Shown here: positions 12,571-22,597 of the stretch, piece by piece
Layout: each line of letters starts with the position of its first letter
How positions within the stretch are numbered: position 1 is the stretch's first letter
Source of the DNA: Nymphaea colorata
Lineage: Eukaryota > Streptophyta > Magnoliopsida > Nymphaeales > Nymphaeaceae
Length of the DNA: 64,000 nt
Direction of reading: 5' to 3'
Assembly: GCF_008831285.2 (NCBI RefSeq)
Contig: NC_045140.1
Location: forward strand, 18,350,370-18,414,369
Notes under the pieces: generated by a model
Databases searched by the model: none
Told to the model about the DNA's origin: nothing
Seen by the model: only the letters and a program-made list of their open reading frames with translations
Translations under genes and position numbers: made by a program

Positions 12571-13884
12571 CTTTTCTGTTTTGGGAAGTAGTACAAAAGA
12601 TGGCCTTTAAGACAATGAGAACGCTGAAGCACGTTTTTAAGACTTTCATCTTCAGATATATTCACTTCCTTGGAGATTGTTCAAATTAGAACATGATAAT
12701 AAAAGAAACTTAATAAATAGAAAACTATTCCAATACAAAGAAAATTGTAGCACATGAAGTGTCAATGTGTCATGTACAATTGCTCAGACCATGATAAATT
12801 ATATCTTTGTCAAGGAGAACATACCATATTGATCACAGTGATCTGCCAACATGGCTCCCACATCAAAGATCAACTTTCCAAGAGATTTGAATGCTTCATG
12901 TACCAAAAGGACATAGAAGACCAAGTTATTGGAAGTAATAACAAAAATAAAAATCAGTCGTTCTTATATACCTTAACCTAAACAACTATGTAAATCAACC
13001 CTTGACCACTGAACAATTTGGCAAAGGGAAAAAGTATAATTAATACACACACACAACCAAAAGAAGGTATTTTGTCCTTTCTTAAGTTTTCTTTTTAATC
13101 AGACTTTTCTGGCACATTTAAGGTGGAAAGTTCAATAAGTATCAATCTAGGTATAAAGTCAGAATCAGACATTTATTGGAATATCATAGGCCAAGTCAGT
13201 AATCCATCTGAACAATGATTTATTATTCAAGTAGTTAAATTTGATATGAGGAGACAAGATCTGAAATCCTCGTACATTATAATCCTCACAGTCTGTGAGT
13301 TCCACTACCATGTATTCAAGTTTGTGGGACAAAATAGACAACAAACAACTAAACAGATCCTATATCAATGGAATTTCTCATTACCATTTTTCTGACATTT
13401 GATCTTGAACGTGACAATATGAAATAAAAAAAAGTTATCTATATCTTCACATAGTTTTCTTTGTTGTTTTGGTTCTAATACTATACTTTTGGTTTGGCAA
13501 TAATTTAACAAAATGATGCCATCATCAGGTTCCAATTCTTGGTGACAACATGAGATGCTATAGGAGCTCTACCTTTCTCTAGAAATCTGCTTTGTTATTA
13601 TCAGAAATCTGCTTTGTTATTTGCAATGAGCCAAATGGTTACTTGTTTTTCATGATCTAGAAATTAAAAGAACTAGGAAGCAGAAAAATATACTTACCAA
13701 ACTCAAGTTCCGGCAAATCATTCCTCGGCCATATGTTTGGTTGACAATAAGATGGATATCTAAAAAAGATAGACAGAGATAATGACAAATAACAAAAAAA
13801 CTGCATAATAAAGCAAGTGATAGAAAGAAGCAGTGAAGCAAAAGCATAGAAAATGAAAGGACATGTCCCCCACCCAGCCCAACT

Positions 13885-13920
13885 CCCCCCCCCCCCCCCC
13901 CAACACACACACACACACAC
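13885..13920. repeat. Poly-C run followed by (AC)n
   Basis: About 17 consecutive C, then AA, then a (CA) run, within an intron of the oxygenase pseudogene. It makes long glycine/valine-rich open frames on the minus strand that are not genes. Confidence 0.95.
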
Positions 13921-16211
13921 AAAAGAATATGATGTGTTTTACATGAACAACAGTATTTCCTTAAGGAACTAGGGTCCATGTGTTGGTCTTTAGTTTTAGG
14001 GACATGAAATGTTTGCATATGTGAGCAAATGAATAGGGTCGTCTCAACAATAAAAGACTAATGTTTAACATTGCACAAGAAAGCACTCAGTGGTCAATTT
14101 AAAGATTTGTGCTATTCAAAAATTGAATTTCAGTATTGCCTATTTGAAAGAAGAATAGCAACGATGGCACTGTCCATTAACCAAGGATGACTCAAGAAGG
14201 TTAATGGTTATACCATCCCTCCACATGACCGTTTTTATAAAAGAGGAGAAATTTTTAGCAATATCTTTATAGAACCATATATAGTTGTTTAACAACCTTT
14301 GCAGAAGAGAGACCTCAGTCGAAGGAACATCAATAATTGGATTTGCATAGAAGGATCCTTTAAGCATATACAATATGGAAGAGGGTTTGGGATTGCACAC
14401 TCTTAGATTCTTGGGAAAAAATAACTAATATATATAGAGGGAATTCAAAAAGAGAGAAATGAAAAGGATAAACTCCAATTTCTGCTTTGACATCTTGGAT
14501 GTTTAGAACCCTATAAAACAAAGTTTGGAGTTTACAAATGTAAACTAGAAACTGACAAATCCAGTTTTTCCAGACTCAACCTTCTCTTTCCCATGACTCC
14601 ATCCAAAATTATACCTAAAACATGACAAGTCATGGCCAGCTTAAACCTTCTAAGTATCGGCGCCAAAAAACATGTTTTTCATTGTCAAGGATAATCATAA
14701 AAGAAGTACAAAACTAATTCATATATCAGCAGAGAAAGATGTTAATTATAACCAACATGAAAAAGAACAACTATTCAAAAAATGGCTGAAAAAATGATAA
14801 ATATTCTAAATACATCTAGTCATGCTTCTTTATAGTGCTGATGAGAAGTCCTCCTATTAAGCATGCGCCTGGAACCTTCTAATATATAGCATTTGTTCTT
14901 CCACAAAGTATATGAACAGTGTTAGGAACAAAATATTTTGACCAAAAAACATCTCATAGAAACTTTACCTTTTCTTCATTACAATCTTTTCTTACAATTT
15001 TTTCTCAAAAAGTGCGGGGAAAAGAACAGAACATATATACCAAAATTTCATCTCGACCTGTTTACCATGGCTTATAATGACAGCGAGCATTGATAGCTTA
15101 GTTGTCTCTCGGTTCGATCTCTCATTTTTGCATGATGATTTTAAATGAGGGGAGACTTCAGAAAAGCATTTTGGGGAAAAGGTAGAGTGAACATCTACAA
15201 TGCAGAGACCTGGGAGTAACCACCTGCATATTTTCAAGATTTCAATGCATTTTTCTTTCTAGGCACCCCTGAGTGTACTCTTATCAAAGTGTACTTTCCC
15301 TCTAAATCTAACGAAGAAAATAAAAAAGGGAGAGATCCGATTTTCATCCCTTAGTATCATGGCAAAAATATTCTATGACAGTCAAGAAAGTGTTGAACAT
15401 TTCACGAGGTAAGTTATGCGGGCAATGAAAAGAGTCTTAAAGGATTATCTACAAAAAGATTATGAAGGTGAGAGGAGAAATATATCAGGGTTAATATCTT
15501 CTTAGTTGACCTTTTCTGAAAGTCAACCTTAAATAAAATATTAGCTTAAGTTCTTAGGTAATGAAACTGTTCACAAGTGTCACCGCTTCATAGAATTTTT
15601 TGTGGGACGGTTCCCAACACAACAATCACTAGATATCCGTACTCTCTTCACTTCTAATAGCAGTTCTTTCCTTGGAGGTCAACTAATCCTGCCTACATGT
15701 TGACTTGCTGGTTTAGCTTTAACCACATAGATGTGGCTAACAACAGAGAAGGTCCCAGCATGAACTTACTAATCATCTAGTTATTCAAGGGTCGGAGTTA
15801 TCCACTTACCAACTCGAATTAGGATCTAGATAGATGGATTTGACAAAAACTAATATGCACAAGCAGATTCATATGCAATTTTATCCAACTCCAAGATCCA
15901 ACAAGGACCTTACCCTATTGCATGTAAAAGTCAGATCTTAACTGTGGGATCCAGATTTGGTTTAAAAATCCAGGTCAAGTCTAAGTCCGTATCTGAATGG
16001 GATTTAGGGAGATCTGATCGAGTCAGATCTGATGAACACTGGATCTGAATTAGGTCTGAATCATTTATGTTCTGAAGAATGACAATGTCTGCGATGGTCC
16101 AAGAAACCAAAAACCGAAAGTATTACTAAAAAATTTACCGACTATCAGGGTCTTCAAGCTTCCTGGTAAAGATGCTAATACAAAAACAGTAGGAATAATC
16201 AAAGGCTAGTA

Positions 16212-16504
16212 TGTTAACCATAAGGTTGAAAGACAACCAATTCTAAAGAGATTCAAGGAAAGGAAAGAATCCCAATAATAAATCAAAATTAAATGATAAA
16301 GGGAAAGAAAATCTTTCTACAAAATCAGATTTATTTTTCATGTTTATTGTCAAATGGATGCCAATGTCGCTTATTTAAGCCTTTTTTTTGCATTGTGTAA
16401 TTAAGGCTCATGATGGCCTTCCATGATGAAAAACCATGCATATTTAATAAAAATAATATTTTCATTGCATTTGCTTGTTTACTTTGCTTCTTTTATTTTC
16501 AACA
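16212..16504 (+). repeat. 5' LTR of the TRIM
   Basis: 293 bp, TGTTAACC...TTTTCAACA. It contains a TATTTAAG motif near 16371-16378 that could be the element's TATA box. Confidence 0.92.
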
Positions 16505-16741
16505 TGGTATCAAAGAAGAAGAAGAAGAAGAAGAAGAAGAAGAAGATCGAAGTCCAAAGATGGCTTACAGACGACTAAAGAGATCACTGCCTTCTTCATC
16601 AAAGCAAGGACTTGATCCTTTTAAAGCAAAACTTCATGAAACAAATTTGGGCCTGCCGAATCACCGCCTGGAATGATCAGCTTTTACAAAGTTCTGCAGA
16701 AAACTTGAACTTTCGGATCCATCGTCCAGTTTGAAGGAGGA

Positions 16742-17035
16742 TGTTAATGATAAGGTTGAAAGACAACCACTTTTAAAGAGATTCAAGGAAAGAATCTCAA
16801 CAAGATAAATCAAAATTAAATGATAAAGGGAAAGAAAATCTTTCTACAAAATCAGATTTAGTTTCCATACTTATCATCAAATGGATGCCAATGTCGCCTA
16901 TTTAAGCTCTTTCTTTGCATTGTGAAACTAAGGCTCATGATGGCCTTCCATGGTGTAAAACCATGCATGTTTAATGAAAATAATATTTTCATTGCATTTG
17001 CTTGTTTACTTTGCTTCTTTTATATTTTTTCAACA
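16742..17035 (+). repeat. 3' LTR of the TRIM
   Basis: 294 bp, TGTTAATG...TTTTCAACA, colinear with the 5' LTR and followed directly by the target duplication TAGTA. Confidence 0.92.
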
Positions 17036-17310
17036 TAGTACTCCACAATGGCCCATTATTCAGGTCTAGCTAAGGAGGAACTGCATACCTAACTGAAAAC
17101 GTAACAAGTTTCTTTGTAGTACATCAAGTTGAGAAACCTTCAGAGGTAGAGAAGAGAAAATTATACCCAATAACAGACCATATCTTTTACAGCATCAAGC
17201 AGATACAGCACAAGTACCAATTAGTGCGAACAATAACATAAATGCTAGTAAAGGCTGGTTCTCCACATGGATCATCCAAGCATGATTTTTATGTATATGT
17301 CCACTTGCAT

Positions 17311-17550
17311 AAGGCAATTGCAAATTCCTACTAAAACTCAGGTATGATTAATAGCCTAAAGTCCTCTACTGCTTAAAGCTATCGACTTTTAAGTGCTTGC
17401 TTATAGGTTAACCAAAAATGTGCTTACGTAAGCGGATGCCCACCTGCAGAAGGAAACTGCAAGTTTCGTATTAAACTCGGGTATAATTCATACCCTAAAG
17501 TTTTTTACAGCTTATATATAAACTTTCAACTTCTAAGTACTTGCTTATAG
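17311..17550 (+). repeat. Diverged tandem duplication, about 100 bp each
   Basis: 17311-17407 and 17450-17550 share the order AAGG..AA.TGCAA, then TAAA.CTC.GGTAT, CCTAAAGT and CTTGCTTATAG. It is old and diverged and lies in the oxygenase pseudogene intron. I see no function. Confidence 0.7.
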
Positions 17551-17953
17551 TTTTTTGTCCCTTATGCGGGAGAAGCAATGCAAAGCTACATTATTTCTCA
17601 AATAAATTGGTTCTCAAGTAGAGCGTGACTGAACGAAATTCCAAAATCGATCAGTTTAGGATGGTTTTCCAAGCACACAAAAGCAAGTCCACATTAACGC
17701 GTACACCAATGATGACAACGATTCCCAGCCCGTCGCGTGTGAATCCATCTTCAATCTTCTTCGAGATTGAAGAAAACAAAGAAAACAATTACGACGAACA
17801 TCATCCAAAGAAAAGGAAAACAATATCATAAATAAAACAAGAAAAACCCAATCGATTCTCTGTTGACCGAAGTTCATCGTAGAAAATGGTGACGGGCTTG
17901 ACGACCTGAGGTTCGGTCTCCGGCAGAGAAATCAACCCCTTGCAGGAAGACAT

Positions 17954-20157
17954 GGCGGCAATCTCTCTGTTTCTTGGTGCGCAAGTCGAACGCGGATGCT
18001 TTGAGCATGAATATTGAATTGTCGAATGGACAGGGATTTAGAACTCGGACCCACAATTGCGTGCTGCAATGGTACGTCAGGGATTTTTCTTTTCTTTTGG
18101 ACCTGCATTTTATTTATAATTTTAAAAAGCGCACTGATGTTTCACAATTTTTTTAATAAAAAAGTAATAAAATGGCTTTGTTTTATCTAATAAAAAAGAG
18201 AGAACTCTATCTTGGTAGGAAGGAGATCTCATAAGAGGTCGGAGCCCTTCCCATTTTTCTTGTGCCTCTAAGGTTGTTTTGAAATGTGGGTAAATAGCAA
18301 AACACCCATTAACTAAGTACTGCACATTTATTGTTTGCAGTTCAAAGAAATAACAACTATGAAAATTAAACTGACCAAGCTAAGCTGTTAGCTGTTATAC
18401 TATGCCCATGGAAAAAGAGACGAGAAAAACCAACTGGAGAAGGGAGACAGAAGACTACAAGGAAAGAAATTGGTCGTGCTAGGAAAGGCGATGAAGGTTC
18501 AACGTTCTCCAATTTGTCCTAAAAACCATAAGAAAGACGGAACATGATTTCTTCTTCCTTTCTGCAACATTTTTCAGTAAGATAAAACAAACTCCAATGG
18601 AGTTGCTCGTTATTTTCAGAAAGGTAATTTTAGACCCGCCTTTTCCCTCCAGTATTGTTATTTGACCAATACGAAGATACACTTATTTTTGAGAAATTTA
18701 TAAAGAAAACCTAATTTTTAATTATTAATTAACGAACTATATATTTAACATTTGAAACAAAAATTTAAGTTCATAAAATAATTCACAACAGCACTTGCGT
18801 GAACAGAAGAAAGTAAGATATATGTTTGCCATTTACTTTATAAATTTATGTATATTTTTTTAACCAGAACCTTTCTCGATCGGTGCGTGCCATTCTTATA
18901 CAGGGCCATGCTGATCTTATCTGTATCATTCCAATGTTATTGGATGCCTCTCGCAGGACCTTTTCACTAAAATCTTAAGATATACAAAGAAGACGTCTGA
19001 TGAAAAGCAAATTGCTTTCGTATAACACATGTATTCGTAAATACACAATCCAATAACCCAATAATGCCTATATTTTTTTATTTCGAGAAAATACAATATA
19101 ATTATAGATGTCATTCTTAGATTCAATAATTAAGTGCCAATCACATTATATTTCCTGAAACAAGAAAGTAGTGAACGCTCTTAAAACACGTATTATGAGA
19201 ATGTGTGTTCAAAAAATTCATCGTTCTTTTTATCAAGTACCTTCATAATTCGGGACAAATTTCTTTTGCCCCTCAATTAGAGATTTAATGATGTGCTTCT
19301 CACTCGAACTTCTTGCTAAACAAAGATTTTGCACAAATAGAGGATTAAAAACGAAAAAGAAAGAAGATAAACGAGATTTTATATGCAAGTGAGATGATTT
19401 CTCACTAAACAAAGTGCATGCCCTTATGCATAGCATTAACTGGCGGTGGGAGTCCAACTGAGGAAGGCTGGCTCTTTTGATTCACGTTCAAGTTCTACTT
19501 CCTCCACTGGTGGTTAAGGAATAAGGAATTTTGAAATTTGAGGATACCATGATAGAAAAATCAGTCACTAATGGGTTTGATTGATTGGAACGTGGAATTA
19601 TTTTAGAACTGTATCGTGTCACGACATCCTGCCTATTCAATCGTCTAGATTGATGTTCCAGTGAAATATATTACACGATAGTCATCCATGCTATATTGTC
19701 ACTAGCATATAGCTATGTGCATAGAGATTCCTCGGCTGATCCAGAGTCCCAACAACTCTTTTGTGGAGTCAAGATACTTTATTCCAACATACGGAATATG
19801 TTTGTCTACAGATAATATTTATGCACCTGCATATTTGCAAAAAAATCTTTGGCTTATTTCCTTCTTTATCCTGCTTCGACACTCTTGCTCATGAAGGCTC
19901 AGGTCTCCGCTCCTTTCCTTCATACTTTAGTTGCTGTTTTTTGTTTGGTTTTCATCATTCAACCCCTTCTTGAAGACACATAGATTGTGTTATGAACCAC
20001 TATTGCATTGAAGTTACTCTATGCAGCAGAGGATTAAACCGAGTTTTTTTCCCTTCTACTTGAGTTTCCCATCTTTAATGGAGAAGGTCCTTGTTTCTTC
20101 CTGTTGTTGATCTGGAAGCTTTCCTCTGTGGTGGTGAAGTTTTTATTTCTTGTTGCA
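17954..20157. other. Intergenic apart from the U6 pseudogene
   Basis: AT-rich sequence. I searched it for upstream exons of the DCC-type fragment at 20158 (a YDGxCxLC motif) and found none. GGAGAAGGTCC at about 20080 gives GEGP, which could be the remnant of the preceding exon, but this is weak. Confidence 0.45.
18863..18959 (-). pseudogene. U6 snRNA pseudogene
   Basis: Read on the minus strand from 18959, this follows U6 spliceosomal RNA over about 97 nt. It has GTCC, ATCC..ATAA, ATTGGAA.GATACAGA, AAGAT..GCATGGCCC, GGCACGCAC and ATCGAGAAA. It is clearly diverged: the 5' stem-loop is altered (TGCGAGAGGC in place of CTTCGGGGAC) and the ACAGAGA box reads ACAGATA. Upstream I see only a weak TATA-like TATATCTT and no clear plant USE element. 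It is most likely a dispersed U6 copy that is not expressed. Confidence 0.82.
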
Positions 20158-20388
20158 GCTGCACTCAAGGTTCTTTCGTACTTGCCATGGCCTTACTCGG
20201 TGTTAAGCCTCTTGCTAGTAATCCTAGCTCCTCGGAGGGGTGCAGTTTATGACTGTATAGCGAACCGGCGCTATAAGTGGTTTGGAAACGAAGATGATTG
20301 CATTATCCCGAACGAAGAGGTGCTCAATCGCTTCATTGACAACTCCGCAAAAGTTCCTAGCAGACCTGGGGAAGTGTTTTGGGATTAG
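20158..20388 (+). pseudogene. Last-exon fragment of a second DCC-type (DUF393) oxidoreductase
   Basis: After the acceptor TTGTTGCAG|CT the frame reads ALKVLSYLPWPYS, then GAVYDCIANRRYKWFG, then EEVLNRFID. This is the C-terminal half of a DCC protein of the type that ends YDxxAxxRYxWFGxxxxC...RFID. It is a different subfamily from the DCC genes in the duplication, which end in WAKYRLQITGR. The N-terminal exon with DGxCxLC is not found upstream. The homology stops after RFID; the remaining 15 residues look like read-through into unrelated DNA about 60 bp before the inverted repeat. It is therefore a truncated remnant, probably cut by the same rearrangement that made the inverted repeat. Confidence 0.75.
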
Positions 20389-20444
20389 TCTGGTCCATGG
20401 CATATACAACTGCTGATTCCATCTGGCGAACCGGCGCTATCAGT

Positions 20445-21179
20445 GGTGTGAGGATGAACGGAGCCCTTGGAGGACGCGATCTCCTGTCTCTGGTAAATGT
20501 AGAGATTCCGAACAGAGTTACGGCTGTTTCCTTCAGTGAACACAGAAAGCAAGGGAGAAACAGAAAATGGCATTCGATCAAGTCCGTACTTGATGGCGGA
20601 AAACTCAACTGAAAAATAAGTCCAGGGATTACAGTCTGCTCATCTTATATAGGAGGAAGGAGAGAGGGCGGATCTGTTTTTTTTTCATTTGTGAAAGCAA
20701 GTCGGATTCCGAAGTTCAATTAAAAACTCTAAACCAATTTCTAATTCGGAAGATACAATGCGATAATAAAATAAATACAATTACAAACTTGAAATTAATT
20801 ACGGTAAACTCAATCCAGTTGGATTTGATCGGAGCAGAGTCAGAATATTGACTACATGAGTTCAGACCCGATCCCCCGACACATTGGTTTGCTAAAGTCT
20901 GCCTTCTCTTAAACTGAAACCTGAAACGTTCTTAAAAAAATTATATGGGGATGTTTGTTGTTTGCATGAAAAATTAGGATTTTTTAGTGTTTCGGTGTCA
21001 TTAAATTTAGATTTCAGAAAAACCCAGTTTTTGACAAACCTTTATCGTTCCAAAAAATACATCGAAATTACAGATTACAAAAAGGAAAGAGTTTCGATAT
21101 TAGAAAGCGCACAGGTCATGTAACCCTGACAAAGAAGATATATGGCTTTTGGGAGTTCCTATTCGACTGAATTGTTGTA
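20445..21179 (-). repeat. Left arm of a large inverted repeat
   Basis: About 735 bp, reverse-complementary to 21453-22203 with few mismatches. It starts GGTGTGAGG and ends ATTGTTGTA. It carries, facing left, the same promoter-like stretch found upstream of the UPF0496 gene, including TATATAAG at 20645-20651 read on the minus strand. No intact gene lies to the left of it in that orientation. Confidence 0.92.
20645..20651 (-). promoter_or_regulatory. Mirror-image TATA box
   Basis: CCTATATAAGATGAGCA on the minus strand matches the TATA region of the right arm. If active it would transcribe leftwards into 20.6-20.4 kb. Only the sequence match is seen. Confidence 0.45.
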
Positions 21180-21242
21180 GAGAGTGGAATCACTTACCGG
21201 ATGGTTAGACTAACCTGTTAATTTGGAAGTGATTCTTCTTGC
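21151..21242 (+). repeat. Dispersed repeat also present at 24045-24136
   Basis: GGGAGTTCCTATTCGA...AAGTGATTCTTCTTGC occurs here across the boundary between left arm and spacer, and again in direct orientation 3' of the UPF0496 gene. It shows that the left arm plus spacer is the ancestral contiguous order. Confidence 0.85.
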
Positions 21243-21452
21243 CATTAATTTTCTATTACAGTTCTCATTTTCTGATGAATAAAAGAAGGGGAAACTAACT
21301 CCCAGCACGCCTGCATCCGAAAATAATTTCACTTCTAGAACCACTTGCGACAAAAGTGAGTTCACAGTTAGTTTAATACTTGGAGAATGCAGCCCTGGCT
21401 AAAACGTAACGGGACACGACCTGACTGTTTCATTTTGGAACATCTCCTTAGA

Positions 21453-22203
21453 TACAACAATTCAGTCGAATAGGAACTCCCAAAAGCCAGATATCTTCTT
21501 TGTCAGGGTTACACGACCTGTGCGCTTTCTAATATTGAAACTCTTTCTTTTTTGTAATCTGTAATTTCAATGTATTTTTTGGAACGATAAAGGTTTGTCA
21601 AAACTGGGTTTTTCTGGAATCTAAATTTAATGACACCGTAACACTAAAAAATCCTATTTTTTCATCCAAACAACAAACATCCCCATATAATTTTTTTAAG
21701 AACGTTTCAGGTTTCAGTTTAAGAGAAGGCAGACTTTAGCAAACCAATGTGTTGCGGGATCGGGTCTGAACTCATGTAGTCAATATTCTGACTCTGCTCC
21801 GATCAAATCCAGCTGGATCGAGTTTACCATAATTAATTCCAAGTTTGTAATTGTATTTATTTTATTATCGCATTGTATCTTCCGAATTAGAACTTGGTTT
21901 AGAGTTTTTAATTGAACTTCGGAATCCGACTTGCTTTCACACGCGAAAAAAAAACAGATCCGCCCTCTCTCCTTCCTCCTCCTCTCTTCTTCCTCCTATA
22001 TAAGATGAGCATACTGCAATCCCTGGACTTATTTTTCAGTTGAGTTTCCCGCCATCAAGTACGGACTTGATCGAATGCCATTTTTGGTTTCTCCCTTGCT
22101 TTCTGTGTTCACTGAAGGAAACGGCCGTAACTGTGTTCGGAATCTCTACATTTACCAGAGACAGGAGATCGCGTCGTCCAAGGGCTCCGTTCATCCTCAC
22201 ACC
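21453..22203 (+). repeat. Right arm of the inverted repeat
   Basis: About 751 bp, inverted relative to 20445-21179. The spacer between the arms is 273 bp (21180-21452). The right arm is longer mainly because of extra CT-rich bases next to the TATA box. It runs into the upstream region of the UPF0496 gene. Confidence 0.92.
21997..22003 (+). promoter_or_regulatory. Probable TATA box of the UPF0496 gene
   Basis: TATATAA follows a CT-rich tract (CCTTCCTCCTCC), a common plant core-promoter layout, about 595 bp before the start codon. This implies a long 5' leader or an intron in it. Confidence 0.6.
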
Positions 22204-22248
22204 GCTTTTCCGCTTCGTTTGGCCATCATCCTACGGATCCACACCACC

Positions 22249-22597
22249 ATCTACCTGTGGTAACTCTTCTGACCGTCTGCCTCTGGTAAGCCTTCTGAAA
22301 CCGGTAACTCTTCTGACCGTCTGCCTGTGGTAAGCCTTCTGAAACCACACCACCGTCTGCTGGTAAGCCTTTCGAAACCAGTAACACACCACCGTCTGCC
22401 TGTGGTAAGCCTTTCGAAACCAGTAACACACCACCGTTTGCTTGTGGTAAGCCTTCTGAAACCAGTAACACACCACCGTTTGCTTGTGGTAAGCCTTCCA
22501 AAACCAGTAACACACCACCGTCTGCCTGTGGTAAGCCTTCCGAAACCAATAACAAAGAATTGTCTGCCTGTGGTAAGCCTTCCAGCAAACGCAAACC
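22249..22597 (+). repeat. 42-bp tandem array, about eight units, each with a GTAAG motif
   Basis: The units begin GTCTGCCTGTGGTAAGCC and end AACACACCACC. The full unit is 42 bp; unit lengths by eye are about 44, 36, 39, 42, 42, 42, 42 and 36. Since 42 is a multiple of three, several frames stay open, including one on the minus strand, but none is continuous with the downstream gene: the frame of the ATG at 22598 has a TAA 24 bases before it. Each unit contains TG|GTAAGCC, a good 5' splice-site consensus. The array lies between the TATA box and the start codon, so it is probably transcribed as leader sequence. Confidence 0.9.

Larger units (their letters stand above)
16212..17035 (+). mobile_element. 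TRIM (terminal-repeat retrotransposon in miniature), complete, TSD TAGTA
   Basis: An 824-bp element with all the marks of an LTR retrotransposon but no coding capacity. The direct LTRs are 16212-16504 and 16742-17035; both start TGTTAA and end CAACA. A primer-binding site TGGTATCAAAGA follows the 5' LTR directly and resembles the initiator-tRNA-Met type (TGGTATCAGAGC). A purine tract TTGAAGGAGGA lies just before the 3' LTR. The 5-bp target-site duplication TAGTA is exact at 16207-16211 and 17036-17040. The internal part is only 237 bp and includes an (AAG)n run. The LTRs differ at roughly 25 positions including small indels by eye, so the insertion is old. With no gag or pol it would have depended on proteins from another, probably Copia-type, element. 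Confidence 0.93.
12571..17953 (-). pseudogene. Decayed 2-oxoglutarate/Fe(II) oxygenase-like gene lacking its catalytic 3' half
   Basis: Exon remnants follow the order of a plant isopenicillin-N-synthase-like oxygenase. They are: ATG at 17953 (MSSCKGLISLPETEP); 15041-15223 (GYSQ, later SHGKQVEMKF, with several indels); 14297-14369 (LKGSFYANPIIDVPS); 13698-13759 (YPSYCQPNIWPRNDLPELE); 12825-12893 (AFKSLGKLIFDVG, then HCD); and 12571-12668 (HCLKGHLLYYFP). Splice phases still match between 14297 and 12825. Lesions seen: the acceptor before 14369 is GT instead of AG, the 15.1 kb exon has internal stops, and the 12.6 kb exon is entered out of frame. The exon expected between 17.8 and 15.2 kb and all exons after LLYYFP, which carry the Fe-binding His and Asp, are missing. 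A TRIM element lies between the first two remnants. Family assignment is from remembered motifs. Confidence 0.75.

Noticed and set aside
13650..14018. Open frames on the minus strand with a glycine run
   Set aside because: The glycine and valine stretches come from the poly-C/(AC) run. Only the short YPSYCQPNIWP part is real, and it belongs to the oxygenase remnant in another frame.
15100..15125. GGTTCGATCT resembling a tRNA B box
   Set aside because: No matching A box or cloverleaf around it.
22249..22597. CRISPR-like array
   Set aside because: There are no unique spacers; whole units repeat in tandem, and the DNA is plant nuclear.
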